Positions 41,436-50,901 of a stretch of 64,000 bases of DNA are shown here, one piece after another. The translations under genes and the position numbers were made by a program. This stretch comes from Zhengella sp020637775 (GTDB lineage Bacteria > Pseudomonadota > Alphaproteobacteria > Rhizobiales > Rhizobiaceae), in assembly GCF_041397485.1 (NCBI RefSeq), contig NZ_JAWKWO010000005.1, positions 186,001 through 250,000 on the forward strand, in the 5' to 3' direction. Every line of letters starts with the position of its first letter. Positions within the stretch are counted from its first letter, which is position 1. The notes under the pieces are model-generated. The model made no database searches, was not told the origin of the DNA, and saw only the letters and a program-made list of their open reading frames with translations.

Positions 41436-42554
41436 TCAGATCCGGCGCACGATCACCGATCCGGCCGAATAGCCGGCGCCGAAGGAGCAGATGACGCCGA
41501 GGCTGCCAACCGGCAGGTCCGCGCTATGCTGGGCGAAGGCGATGATCGACCCGGCAGAGGACGTATTTGCGTATTCCTGCAGGATGTTGGGCTGTTCCCC
41601 CGGTTCCGGCACGCGGCCAAGCACCCTCTGGCCGATCATGTCATTCATGCCCTTGTTGGCCTGGTGCAGCCAGAGCCGCGCCAGATCTGACGGGGCGATG
41701 GTCTCGTCTTCGAGATGCGACAGCATCATCTCCGACACCCAGGGCACGACCTGTTTGAAGACCTTGCGGCCCTCCTGGTAGAAGCGCATGTCACGCCGGT
41801 CGTCCATCTGGTCGTGGCATGGCCGCAGAAAGCCGTTGTTGTTGCGGATGTTGTTGGAAAACATGGTGCGGCAGCGCGTCGACAGGATTTCCCAGCCGCC
41901 ATTCGCCGCCGCATCGGCACGCTCCAGCAGGACCGCCGTGCAGACATCGCCGAAAATGAAATGGCAATCGCGATCGCGCCACTCCAGGTGTCCCGAGGTG
42001 ATTTCCGGGTTCACCATGAGGATGGCGCGTGCCGAGCCGGATCGGATCATGTCGGCGGCGGCCTGGATGCCGAAGGTGGCGGACGAGCAGGCGACATTCA
42101 TGTCGAAGGCAAAGCCGCCAATGCCGAGCGCCTGCTGGATCTCGATGGCAATCGCCGGATAGGCGCGTTCATGGTTGGAGGCCGCGCAAATGACCGCGTC
42201 CACGTCCTCCGGCTGCCGGCCTGCCATGGCGAGTGCCTGGCGGGCGGCATCCAGCGCGATTTCCGCCATGATCGACAGGTCGTCGTCGCTGCGCGGCGCA
42301 AGGCGCGGATACATCCGGTCGGGGTCGAGCACGCCTTCCTTTTCCATGACGTGACGGCGCTCGATTCCGGAGGCCTTGAGAATGAATTCCTCGCTCGACA
42401 TGGGCTTGGCGGCCAACTCGCCACGCGCTATCGCATCGGCATGGGCCTCGTTGAAGCGGCGCGCATGCTCGTTGAACGACGCGACGAGTTCGGCATTGGT
42501 GATGACGGCTTCCGGCGTGAAGACGCCGGTGCCGGTGATGGCCACTGCATGCAT
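41436..42554 (-). CDS. 3-oxoacyl-ACP synthase III (KAS III/FabH-like)
   Basis: 372 residues, longer than housekeeping FabH (about 320). The catalytic triad is intact: Cys 156 in NVACSSATFG, His 297 in LHQANKG and Asn 330 in EYANTSSAG. It condenses an acyl-CoA with malonyl-ACP or a related pair. It is the last gene of a unit with an SDR and a puuC-like aldehyde dehydrogenase, which points to a specialised role rather than general fatty-acid synthesis. AGGGGG stands before the ATG. Confidence 0.87.
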   Translation of the reverse strand: MHAVAITGTGVFTPEAVITNAELVASFNEHARRFNEAHADAIARGELAAKPMSSEEFILKASGIERRHVMEKEGVLDPDRMYPRLAPRSDDDLSIMAEIALDAARQALAMAGRQPEDVDAVICAASNHERAYPAIAIEIQQALGIGGFAFDMNVACSSATFGIQAAADMIRSGSARAILMVNPEITSGHLEWRDRDCHFIFGDVCTAVLLERADAAANGGWEILSTRCRTMFSNNIRNNNGFLRPCHDQMDDRRDMRFYQEGRKVFKQVVPWVSEMMLSHLEDETIAPSDLARLWLHQANKGMNDMIGQRVLGRVPEPGEQPNILQEYANTSSAGSIIAFAQHSADLPVGSLGVICSFGAGYSAGSVIVRRI

Positions 42555-42577
42555 GGCTTGCCCCCTTGCCTCGCCGC

Positions 42578-43327
42578 TCACACGCAGCGTCCGCCATCGA
42601 CTTCCAGCGCGACGCCGGTGATGAATCCGGCTTCGTCGGAAGCCAGCCACAGCGCGGCATTGGCGATATCGAGCGGCGTGGAGAAACGGCCGAGCGGGAT
42701 GACCGACTTGAACTTCTCGCGGATCTCGGGCGTGTCCTCGCCCATGAAGGAGGCCAGCATCGCGGTCTCGCCCGCCACCGGGCAGAGCGCGTTGACGCGG
42801 ATGTTCTTCGGCGCAAGTTCCACGGCCATGGATTTCGTGGCGGTGATCGCCCAGCCCTTGGAGGCATTGTACCAGGTCAGGTTCGGACGCGGGCGCAGGC
42901 CGGCCGTGGAAGCAGTGTTGATGATCGAGCCGCCGCCCTGGCGCTCCATGATGGGGACCACCAATTGGGTGGAATGATAGATCGCCTTCATGTTGACGGC
43001 CGTGATGAGGTCGAACGTGTCCTCGTCGACATCCAGCAGCGAGCCGTTCCTGTGGGTGAAGCCGGCATTGTTGACCATCACGTCGACACGGCCGAAGGCC
43101 TGGAGCGCCGCCTCCACCATGGCCTCGATCTCATCGCGCAAAGCCACATCGACCGTGACCGGAATGGCCGCGTCGCCGATTTCGGAGGCGACGCGCTCCG
43201 CGCCCTTGGCGTTGAGATCGGCGACGACCACCTTCGCCCCCTCTTCGGCAAAGCGCCTGGCCATTCCCTCGCCGAAACCGGACGCGCCGCCGGTAATGAT
43301 CGCGACCTTGTCTTGCAGGCGCCCCAT
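42578..43327 (-). CDS. Short-chain dehydrogenase/reductase
   Basis: 249 residues, classical SDR. The cofactor motif is TGGASGFGEG near 12-21, with NNAG at 86-89, and the catalytic Ser 140, Tyr 153 and Lys 157 (YNASK). An Asp in VVVADLN suggests NAD rather than NADP. It would oxidise or reduce a hydroxyl/keto group of an unknown substrate. AAGGAG stands before the ATG. It lies between the aldehyde dehydrogenase and the KAS III-like gene. Confidence 0.88.
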   Translation of the reverse strand: MGRLQDKVAIITGGASGFGEGMARRFAEEGAKVVVADLNAKGAERVASEIGDAAIPVTVDVALRDEIEAMVEAALQAFGRVDVMVNNAGFTHRNGSLLDVDEDTFDLITAVNMKAIYHSTQLVVPIMERQGGGSIINTASTAGLRPRPNLTWYNASKGWAITATKSMAVELAPKNIRVNALCPVAGETAMLASFMGEDTPEIREKFKSVIPLGRFSTPLDIANAALWLASDEAGFITGVALEVDGGRCV

Positions 43328-43378
43328 GGATGTCTCCTTCCCGTCTCCGGCCTGTTGCAAGGGCCGGTTCATGCTGGT

Positions 43379-44854
43379 TCAGCCGTGGTTGAACACGACC
43401 GTCTTCGTTGCGGACATGTCGTAGAGGGCCTCGAAGCCCTTCTCGCGGCCATGGCCCGATTTCTTGAAACCGCCAAAGGGCAGTTCGATGCCGCCGCCCG
43501 CGCCATAGCCATTGACGAAGACCTGGCCTGCGCGCACGCGCTTGGCGACGCGGTGCTGGCGGGCGCCGTCCGCCGTCCAGATTCCGGCGACGAGACCGAA
43601 TTCGGTGCTGTTGGCAAGCCGGACCGCCTCCTGCTCGCCATCGAAGGCGAAGAGCGACAGGACGGGACCGAAAACCTCTTCCTGGGCAATGGCCGCCTGC
43701 GGGTCCACCGAGCCGAACAGGGCGGGTGCGGCATAATAGCCGCTGTCCGGCGCCTCCGGCGAAATGCGCCCGCGGGCCAGAACCGGCACACCGGCCTCTT
43801 CTGCCGCGGCAATGAAACCGGCAACGCGGTCGCGCTGCTTTTCGTTTATCATCGGGCCGAGATCGAGATCGGCCTGGTGCGGACCGGCGACCAGCGCGGA
43901 AAAGCGTTCGGCCAGCGCCGAGGCAATGCGCTCGTAGACCGGCGTCTCGATGAGGATGCGGCTGCCCGCCGAACAGGTCTGGCCGCCGTTCTGGATAATG
44001 GCGTTGACAAGCACCGGCAGGGCGGCATCGAGGTCGGCGTCGGCAAAGACGATCTGTGGCGATTTTCCGCCAAGCTCCATCGTCACGCCGCGGTTGTTGA
44101 TGGCGGCGGCCTGCTGGATGCGCGTGCCGGTCAGCGTCGATCCGGTGAAGGTGACGTAGTCGACACCGGGATGGGCCGAAAGCGCCGCGCCGGCGGTGGC
44201 GCCATAGCCGGTCACAACATTGAACACGCCCTCCGGAAAACCGGCTTCAAGGGCAAGTTCGGCCATGCGGATGGCGGTCAGCGAGGCGTCCTCGGCCGGC
44301 TTGACCACCAGCGTATTGCCCATCGCCAGCGCCGCGCCGGCCACGCGGGCAAGGATCTGCAGCGGGTAATTCCACGGAATGATGCCGGCCACGACACCAT
44401 GCGGCTCGCGCAGGGTCAGCGCCGTGTAACCGTCGAGAAAGGGGATCGTGTCGCCGTGGACCTTGTCGGCCGCGCCGCCGTAGAACTCGTAATAGCGCAT
44501 GGTGGCCGTGACATCGGCCTTGCCCTGGCGCACCGGCTTGCCGGTATCGCGGCTTTCCAGCGCTGCCAGTTCGTCGCCGTTTTCCTCGACCAGGCGGAAC
44601 AGTTTCGTCAGCAGACGCCCGCGTTCGACCGCCGGCATGCGGCTCCACGGTCCCTCGTCGAATGCCTTGCGCGCGGCGTTCACGGCACGATCGACGTCTG
44701 CCTGGCCGGAAGACGGGATGGTGGCGAAGGCAGCGCCGTCGGACGGGCAGACCACGTCGATACGTTCGCCCGAGACCGCATCCACACGCTGGCCGTCGAT
44801 GACATTCATGAAGGCCATGCCCTGGGCGACCGTCGTGGCCGGATGAGCACCCAT
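43379..44854 (-). CDS. NAD-dependent aldehyde dehydrogenase, PuuC-like
   Basis: 491 residues. The catalytic pair is Glu 260 in MELGGKSP and Cys 294 in NGGQTCSAGSR; the cofactor motif FTGSTLTG is at 236-243. Together with puuA and puuB nearby it most likely oxidises gamma-glutamyl-gamma-aminobutyraldehyde, but betaine or other aldehydes are possible. GGGAGAAA precedes the ATG. It heads the unit with the SDR and KAS III genes and is divergent from zwf. Confidence 0.85.
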   Translation of the reverse strand: MGAHPATTVAQGMAFMNVIDGQRVDAVSGERIDVVCPSDGAAFATIPSSGQADVDRAVNAARKAFDEGPWSRMPAVERGRLLTKLFRLVEENGDELAALESRDTGKPVRQGKADVTATMRYYEFYGGAADKVHGDTIPFLDGYTALTLREPHGVVAGIIPWNYPLQILARVAGAALAMGNTLVVKPAEDASLTAIRMAELALEAGFPEGVFNVVTGYGATAGAALSAHPGVDYVTFTGSTLTGTRIQQAAAINNRGVTMELGGKSPQIVFADADLDAALPVLVNAIIQNGGQTCSAGSRILIETPVYERIASALAERFSALVAGPHQADLDLGPMINEKQRDRVAGFIAAAEEAGVPVLARGRISPEAPDSGYYAAPALFGSVDPQAAIAQEEVFGPVLSLFAFDGEQEAVRLANSTEFGLVAGIWTADGARQHRVAKRVRAGQVFVNGYGAGGGIELPFGGFKKSGHGREKGFEALYDMSATKTVVFNHG

Positions 44855-45034
44855 GATGTTTCTCCCGTCTTCGTTCTTCCCGGCCCGGCCGGTTTACAGG
44901 GCAGCGACTTGAAACGCTTCCACGCATGCTGTCAAGCAAGCAGGGCACTGGCAGGGCGGAAAAAACGGGAGGCGCCCCCTGTTCTTTTTAAATCGATTAG
45001 ATTATAGAGGACGCAGCGTTGAGAAGCGGACACC

Positions 45035-46507
45035 ATGACCAGCACGATCATTCCCGTCGATCCTTTCGACTTCATCATTTTCGGCGCCACCGGCGATCTT
45101 GCCGAGCGCAAGCTGCTGCCGGCCCTCTACCAGCGCCAGCGCGACGGGCAGTTCTCGGAACCCAGCCGCATCATCGGCGCGTCGCGTTCTCCGATGAGCG
45201 ATGACGCATTTCGCGGCCATGCCCGGCAGGCGCTGGAACGCTTTGTCGGCCCGGCGGAACGCGACGAGGCGGAAATCGCCCGCTTTCTCGACCGGCTTTC
45301 CTATGTATCCGTCGATGCGACGGGCGACAGCGGCTGGGCCGACCTGGCGGCCAGGCTCGACGATCCGGCGCGCATCCGCGCCTTTTACCTGGCTGTCGGG
45401 CCGGCGATCTTCAGCGACATCGCACGGCGCATCCGCGATCATGGCCTGGCGAACGCGCAGACACGGATCGTCGTGGAGAAGCCCATCGGGCGCGACCTGG
45501 CTTCCGCACAGGCGCTCAACGACACGATCGGCTCGGTTTTCGACGAGAGCCAGATCTTCCGCATCGACCACTATCTCGGCAAGGAAACGGTGCAGAACCT
45601 GATGGCGCTGCGCTTTGCCAATGCGCTGTACGAGCCGCTGTGGAACTCGGCGCATATCGACCACGTGCAGATCACGGTTGCCGAAAGCGTCGGGCTGGAG
45701 CAACGGGCCGGCTACTATGACAAGGCCGGCGCCCTGCGCGACATGGTGCAGAACCACCTGATGCAGCTTCTCTGCCTGGTGGCGATGGAAGCGCCGGCAT
45801 CGCTGGATGCCGATGCCATGCGCGACGAGAAGCTGAAGGTGTTGCGCTCGCTGGTGCCGCTCACCGGCACGGACGCCATTCGCCAGACGGTGCGCGGGCA
45901 GTATCGCGCCGGCGCGTCGGCCGGCGGGGCCGTTTCGGGCTATCTGGACGAGCTCGGCGATCCATCCAGCACCACGGAAACCTTCGTGGCGCTGAAGGCG
46001 GAAATCGCCAACTGGCGCTGGGCCGGCGTGCCCTTCTACCTGCGCACGGGCAAGCGGCTGGCCTCGCGGGTGTCGGAAATCGTGGTTCAGTTCAAGCCGG
46101 TGCCGCATTCCATCTTCGAGCCGGCGGCCGGCATCGTCCATGCCAACCAGCTCGTCATCCGGTTGCAGCCGGACGAAGGCGTGAAACAGTGGATCATGAT
46201 CAAGGATCCGGGTCCGGGCGGCATGCGCCTGCGCCATGTGCCGCTGGACATGAGCTTTGCGCAATCCTTCAATGTGCGCCATCCTGATGCCTATGAACGG
46301 CTGCTGATGGACGTGGTGCGCGGCAACCAGACCCTGTTCATGCGGCGCGACGAGGTGGAAGCGGCCTGGCGCTGGATCGACCCGATCCAGCAAACCTGGG
46401 CGGAGCGGCCGGACGATGTGCATGGCTACACGTCGGGCACATGGGGGCCGTCGTCCTCCATCGGCCTGATCGAAAGGGACGGACGCACATGGCACGAGAG
46501 CATCTAG
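45035..46507 (+). CDS. zwf: Glucose-6-phosphate dehydrogenase
   Basis: 490 residues. It oxidises glucose-6-phosphate to 6-phosphogluconolactone, forming NADPH. The cofactor motif is GATGDLAERKL at 17-27 and the substrate motif RIDHYLGKE at 176-184. It heads zwf-pgl-edd. The spacer to the divergent puuC-like gene has an AT-rich pocket with the palindrome AATCGATT at 44991-44998 that may be part of the promoter. Confidence 0.95.
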   Translation: MTSTIIPVDPFDFIIFGATGDLAERKLLPALYQRQRDGQFSEPSRIIGASRSPMSDDAFRGHARQALERFVGPAERDEAEIARFLDRLSYVSVDATGDSGWADLAARLDDPARIRAFYLAVGPAIFSDIARRIRDHGLANAQTRIVVEKPIGRDLASAQALNDTIGSVFDESQIFRIDHYLGKETVQNLMALRFANALYEPLWNSAHIDHVQITVAESVGLEQRAGYYDKAGALRDMVQNHLMQLLCLVAMEAPASLDADAMRDEKLKVLRSLVPLTGTDAIRQTVRGQYRAGASAGGAVSGYLDELGDPSSTTETFVALKAEIANWRWAGVPFYLRTGKRLASRVSEIVVQFKPVPHSIFEPAAGIVHANQLVIRLQPDEGVKQWIMIKDPGPGGMRLRHVPLDMSFAQSFNVRHPDAYERLLMDVVRGNQTLFMRRDEVEAAWRWIDPIQQTWAERPDDVHGYTSGTWGPSSSIGLIERDGRTWHESI

Positions 46508-47238
46508 CCGACACGCCTTCGCCCGCCGGCAAGAGCTGGCACGAATTCGCCGGGCCGGACGCGCTGGCGCGCACGCTGGCGCGGCGCGTGGCCGGCGTGC
46601 TGTCACTGGCGGTCGAGCAAAAGGGCCATGCCGTGCTGGCCGTCTCGGGCGGCACGACGCCCGGCCGCTTCTTCGACTGCCTGGCGGAAGAACCGATCGC
46701 CTGGAACAAGGTGACCGTGACGCTGGTGGACGAGCGCTTCGTGCCGATGTCATCCAACCGCTCCAATGCGCGGCTCGTGACCATGCGCCTGCTGCAGAAA
46801 GCGGCGGCCCGGGCCTCCTTCGAAGGATTGTATGAAGCGGCCGGAACGGCCGATGCGGCAGCCGAGGCCATGAACCAGCGGCTGATGCGGCTCATTCCGC
46901 CACCCTTCGACGCCGCGATCCTGGGCATGGGGCCGGACGGGCATACCGCCTCCTTCTTTCCCGACGCGGCGGAACTGAAGAGCCTGATCGATCCCCAGGC
47001 GGAACCGGGCATCCGTGCGGTGCATTCGGACAGTGCCGGCGAAGCCCGTCTGACATGGAACCTGGCGGCGCTGGCCAGCGCATCGCTTCTGGTCCTGCAT
47101 ATCGAGGGACTGGAGAAGAAGGACGTCGCGCTGCGCGCCACCGAACCGGGTTCGGAGACCATGCTTCCGGTCGCCGCCCTTTTCGAACATGCGAAAACGC
47201 CCGTTCAGATCTACTGGTCGCCGGGCGGAAAGGCCTGA
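46489..47238 (+). CDS. pgl: 6-phosphogluconolactonase
   Basis: 249 residues. It hydrolyses 6-phosphogluconolactone, the zwf product. The family motifs are VSGGTTPGRFF near 48-58, TLVDERFVP near 76-84 and LGMGPDGHTASFFP near 145-158. It overlaps the end of zwf by 19 bases, and edd begins 4 bases after it, so the three are an operon. The start at 46489 has AAGGGACGG upstream. Confidence 0.93.
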   Translation: MAREHLADTPSPAGKSWHEFAGPDALARTLARRVAGVLSLAVEQKGHAVLAVSGGTTPGRFFDCLAEEPIAWNKVTVTLVDERFVPMSSNRSNARLVTMRLLQKAAARASFEGLYEAAGTADAAAEAMNQRLMRLIPPPFDAAILGMGPDGHTASFFPDAAELKSLIDPQAEPGIRAVHSDSAGEARLTWNLAALASASLLVLHIEGLEKKDVALRATEPGSETMLPVAALFEHAKTPVQIYWSPGGKA

Positions 47239-47242
47239 CATC

Positions 47243-49063
47243 ATGACTGCCGCACAGACCATCCGCGCTGTCACGCAGCGCATCCGCGAACGCTCGAAGG
47301 CCGGCCGTGAAGCCTATCTGGCGCGGGTTGACGAAGCCGCGGCCAGGGGCGTGCACCGGGCGCAGCTCGGCTGTGCCAACCTGGCGCATGGCTTCGCCGC
47401 CTGCAATGCCGGTGACAAGGCAGCGCTGGCAGGCGACGCGGTGCCCAATCTCGGCATCATCACCGCCTATAACGACATGCTGTCGGCACATCAGCCGCTG
47501 GAAAGCTTTCCGGCGCTGATCCGGCAGGCGGCGCGCGAAGCCGGCGGCGTGGCGCAGGTTGCCGGCGGCGTTCCGGCCATGTGCGACGGCGTGACCCAGG
47601 GCCAGCCCGGCATGGAGCTGTCGCTGTTCTCGCGCGACGTGATCGCCATGGCGGCTGCAATCGGCCTGTCGCACAACATGTTCGATGCGGCCGTTTTCCT
47701 GGGCGTCTGCGACAAGATCGTGCCCGGCCTGACCATCGCGGCGCTGACCTTCGGCCATCTTCCGGCTGTCTTCATCCCGGCCGGGCCGATGACGTCGGGC
47801 CTGCCCAATGACGAGAAGGCGCGGGTGCGCCAGCTTCATGCCGAGGGCAAGGTGGGCCGCGCTGAATTGCTGGAGGCAGAATCGAAATCCTACCATGGGC
47901 CGGGCACCTGCACCTTTTACGGCACGGCCAATTCAAACCAGATGCTGATGGAGATCATGGGCCTGCACACGCCCGGCTCTTCCTTCATCAATCCGGGCAC
48001 GCCACTGCGCGATGCCCTGACGAAAGAGGCAGCGAAACGGGCCCTGGCGATCACGCAGTCCGGCAATGAGTTCACACCCGTGGGCCGCATGATCGACGAG
48101 CGCTCGATCGTCAATGGCGTGGTCGGGCTGAATGCCACGGGCGGCTCCACCAACCACACCATCCATCTGATCGCGATGGCCGCGGCTGCGGGTATCCGGC
48201 TGACATGGCAGGACATTTCCGACATTTCCGACGCCACGCCGCTGATCGCGCGGGTTTATCCGAACGGGCTGGCCGACGTGAACCATTTCCACGCAGCCGG
48301 CGGCATGGGCTACCTGATCGGCCAGTTGCTTTCGGCCGGCCTGCTGCATGAGGACGTGCGCACGGTCTGGGGCGAAGGGCTGGATGCCTATGCCATCGAA
48401 CCCCGGCTGGGCGAGAACGGCACGGTACTGCGCGAACGGGCGCCGGATACAGCGCATGATCCCAAGGTGCTTTCCACGGTCGCCGCCCCGTTCCAGCCCA
48501 CAGGCGGGCTTTGCGTGCTCAGGGGCAATCTGGGCGAGGCCGTCATCAAGGTTTCGGCCGTGAAGCCGGAGCGGCAAGCGATCACGGCGCCGGCGCTGGT
48601 CTTCGACAGCCAGGAGGCGTTGCAGGCCGCCTTCAAGGCCGGCGAACTGAACCGCGATTTCGTGGCGGTGATCCGCTACCAGGGGCCGAAGGCCAATGGC
48701 ATGCCGGAATTGCACAAGCTGACGCCGCCCCTCGGCGTGCTGCAGGACCGGGGTTACAAGGTGGCGCTGGTAACCGACGGGCGCATGTCGGGCGCTTCCG
48801 GCAAGGTGCCGGCGGCCATTCACGTCACGCCCGAAGCGCTGGACGGCGGCATGATCGCGCGCATCCGCGACGGCGACATGATCGCGCTTGATGCGCGGGC
48901 CGGCACGCTGGAAATCCTGGTGGATGCCGGCGAACTGGCCGCACGCGCGGTCGAGACGCCCGATCTTTCGGGCAACGAGCACGGCATGGGCCGCGAATTG
49001 TTCGCCAGTTTCCGCCACGCGGCCGGGCGGGCGGATGCAGGCGCCACGGTGTTCGGCCCCTAG
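47243..49063 (+). CDS. edd: 6-phosphogluconate dehydratase
   Basis: 606 residues. It dehydrates 6-phosphogluconate to 2-keto-3-deoxy-6-phosphogluconate, the first committed step of the Entner-Doudoroff pathway, using a 4Fe-4S cluster. Conserved Cys lie in PAMCDGVTQG, FLGVCDKI and GTCTFYGTANSN. TDGRMSGASGKVPAAIH near 510 is the ilvD/edd signature 2. The eda aldolase gene is not in the window. Confidence 0.95.
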   Translation: MTAAQTIRAVTQRIRERSKAGREAYLARVDEAAARGVHRAQLGCANLAHGFAACNAGDKAALAGDAVPNLGIITAYNDMLSAHQPLESFPALIRQAAREAGGVAQVAGGVPAMCDGVTQGQPGMELSLFSRDVIAMAAAIGLSHNMFDAAVFLGVCDKIVPGLTIAALTFGHLPAVFIPAGPMTSGLPNDEKARVRQLHAEGKVGRAELLEAESKSYHGPGTCTFYGTANSNQMLMEIMGLHTPGSSFINPGTPLRDALTKEAAKRALAITQSGNEFTPVGRMIDERSIVNGVVGLNATGGSTNHTIHLIAMAAAAGIRLTWQDISDISDATPLIARVYPNGLADVNHFHAAGGMGYLIGQLLSAGLLHEDVRTVWGEGLDAYAIEPRLGENGTVLRERAPDTAHDPKVLSTVAAPFQPTGGLCVLRGNLGEAVIKVSAVKPERQAITAPALVFDSQEALQAAFKAGELNRDFVAVIRYQGPKANGMPELHKLTPPLGVLQDRGYKVALVTDGRMSGASGKVPAAIHVTPEALDGGMIARIRDGDMIALDARAGTLEILVDAGELAARAVETPDLSGNEHGMGRELFASFRHAAGRADAGATVFGP

Positions 49064-49255
49064 GCGCCAGGGCGGGAATTGCACCGCATTTACGCTTCCT
49101 TAGCCTGCGCCCGTTAACCTTCGCGACGGACGGTCACTTCCGACAGCGGTGCATGAAGCGCCTGCGGCCGCCCGCTGCTTCTGGCAAGCATGTTTCGCAC
49201 CATAACCCGCCTTCGCTGACGCAGCATTGGGCGCGAAGGCCGTGGAGACTGCACG

Positions 49256-49867
49256 ATGGCTGGCAAAAAGCCCGCAAAGCCGGAAAAGGACAAGAAAGCC
49301 GCCGGCAAAGGCGACGGCGCAAGCAGCGGCGGCATCATGGCGCTGATTCCGAAGATCATGGGCGCATTATCGGTGACGTCCGGGGCCGTGCTGCTGGCAG
49401 GTCTGTACGATGTGGGCCATGTCGGCCTGGTGCACATGCTTGAAGGTTTCGCCATCGTGCTCGTGCCGCTGTACCTCGCCGGTGCGCTGGCCGCCATTTT
49501 CATGGGTGGCCATGCGGCTGCACCGGGCCAGGGCGGCGAAGGCGTGGAAGGCGGGCTGGCCGAGCAGATTCAGGAATTGCAAGGCAAGGTGAATGCCCGC
49601 CTGTCATCTTTCCAGAGCACGCTGGACGTGATGACGGGGCAGGACTACGAGAAGACCCTGGCTGAAAACCGGGAACTCAAGGCCCAGCTCGACGCCATCC
49701 GGGCCGCGGAGAAGGAGCAGATCGACCAGCAGGTGGAAATGCTGCGCGCCAAGAATGCGGAACTGGAAGAACAGATCCGCAAGTGGGCGATCCAGTCCGT
49801 GGGCAACGCCATCAATGGCAGCAATGGCGACGGTGACAACGGCGACTCGGTGAACGTGGCCGCCTGA
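49256..49867 (+). CDS. Membrane-anchored coiled-coil protein of unknown function
   Basis: 203 residues. A Lys-rich start (1-19) is followed by two hydrophobic segments at about 39-63 and 64-83, then a Gly-rich hinge, then a long coiled coil at about 100-178 with regular Leu/Ile, and a polar Asn/Asp/Gly tail (GSNGDGDNGDSVN). GGAGA stands 8 bases before the ATG. No family is recognised. The architecture suits a membrane protein that assembles through a cytoplasmic or periplasmic stalk. It lies alone between edd and convergent folD. Confidence 0.7.
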   Translation: MAGKKPAKPEKDKKAAGKGDGASSGGIMALIPKIMGALSVTSGAVLLAGLYDVGHVGLVHMLEGFAIVLVPLYLAGALAAIFMGGHAAAPGQGGEGVEGGLAEQIQELQGKVNARLSSFQSTLDVMTGQDYEKTLAENRELKAQLDAIRAAEKEQIDQQVEMLRAKNAELEEQIRKWAIQSVGNAINGSNGDGDNGDSVNVAA

Positions 49868-49901
49868 CCGGCAACCCGTTTTCACCTGTCATGCGGGGCG
49901 C

Positions 49902-50801
49902 TCAGAAGCGCGGCGGCTCGACGCCGGCCCCGCGGCAGGCCGACACCAGCGTATTGGCCATGAGCATCGAAATCGTCATCGGACCGACGCCGCCCGGCAC
50001 GGGCGTGATGGCCCCGGCCACGGCGCTGGCCTCCTCATAGGCGACATCGCCCACGAGGCGGGTCTTGCCCTCGCCCTTTTCCGGCGCGGGAACACGATTG
50101 ATCCCGACATCGATGACCGTTGCACCCGGCTTGACCCAGTCGCCGCGCACCATTTCGGGCCGGCCCACCGCGGCAACCAGGATGTCGGCGGTGCGGGCCA
50201 GCGCCGGCAGATCCCGCGTGCGGCTGTGCGCGACGGTCACGGTGCAATTGGCGGCCAGAAGAAGATGGGCCATCGGTTTGCCGACGATGTTGGAACGGCC
50301 GACGACGACAGCGTTCAGGCCGGAGAGGTCGGTGCCCAGTGCCCGTTCGATCAGGATCATCGAGCCGGCCGGCGTGCAGGGCACGAAGGCCTGGTCCAGT
50401 TCGCCTGTCGCGAGGCGTCCGACATTGATGAAGTGGAAACCGTCCACGTCCTTGTCCGGGTCGATGGCCTGGATGACCTTGCCGGAATCGATATGGCCGG
50501 GCAGCGGCAATTGCACGAGGATGCCATGGATCAAGGGGTCGGCATTGAGATCGGCGATCAGCGCGAGGAGATCATCCTGCGAGGTCGATTCGGGCAGGTC
50601 GTGCTGGACCGAGTGAAAGCCGCATTCCCTGGCGCGTTTCGACTTGGACGCGACGTAAACCTGCGAGGCCGGGTCTTCGCCGACGATGACGACCGCCAGG
50701 CCCGGCGTGACGCCAGTGCTGGCGACCAGTTGCGCCGTTTCCGCCCTTACCTTCGCTGCGACATCCGCCGCGATCGCCTTGCCGTCGATGATGGTTGCCA
50801 T
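49902..50801 (-). CDS. folD: Methylenetetrahydrofolate dehydrogenase/cyclohydrolase
   Basis: 299 residues. It interconverts methylene- and formyl-tetrahydrofolate, using NADP. Conserved stretches are YVASKSKRARECG with the catalytic Lys, GILVQLPLPGH, PCTPAGS and VVGRSNIVGKPM. It links one-carbon metabolism with the glycine cleavage system found downstream. The start at 50801 gives the usual MATIIDGK opening. Confidence 0.94.
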   Translation of the reverse strand: MATIIDGKAIAADVAAKVRAETAQLVASTGVTPGLAVVIVGEDPASQVYVASKSKRARECGFHSVQHDLPESTSQDDLLALIADLNADPLIHGILVQLPLPGHIDSGKVIQAIDPDKDVDGFHFINVGRLATGELDQAFVPCTPAGSMILIERALGTDLSGLNAVVVGRSNIVGKPMAHLLLAANCTVTVAHSRTRDLPALARTADILVAAVGRPEMVRGDWVKPGATVIDVGINRVPAPEKGEGKTRLVGDVAYEEASAVAGAITPVPGGVGPMTISMLMANTLVSACRGAGVEPPRF

Positions 50802-50901
50802 GTGCCGGTCCTCGTCTTCGATTTGTCCGAGGGGGCTAGCATGTCCGCGCGCCGCTTTCATCTCTTGAATGCGACACGCCCATGCCGTTTCGGCAAGATT
50901 G

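Noticed and set aside
44991..44998. AATCGATT palindrome before zwf as an operator
   Set aside because: Eight bases of simple symmetry are too short to support a regulator site; mentioned only as part of the likely promoter pocket.
45002..46753. 583-codon minus-strand reading frame across zwf and pgl
   Set aside because: It is antisense to zwf and pgl, both recognised with full motifs. Long antisense frames are expected in GC-rich genes.
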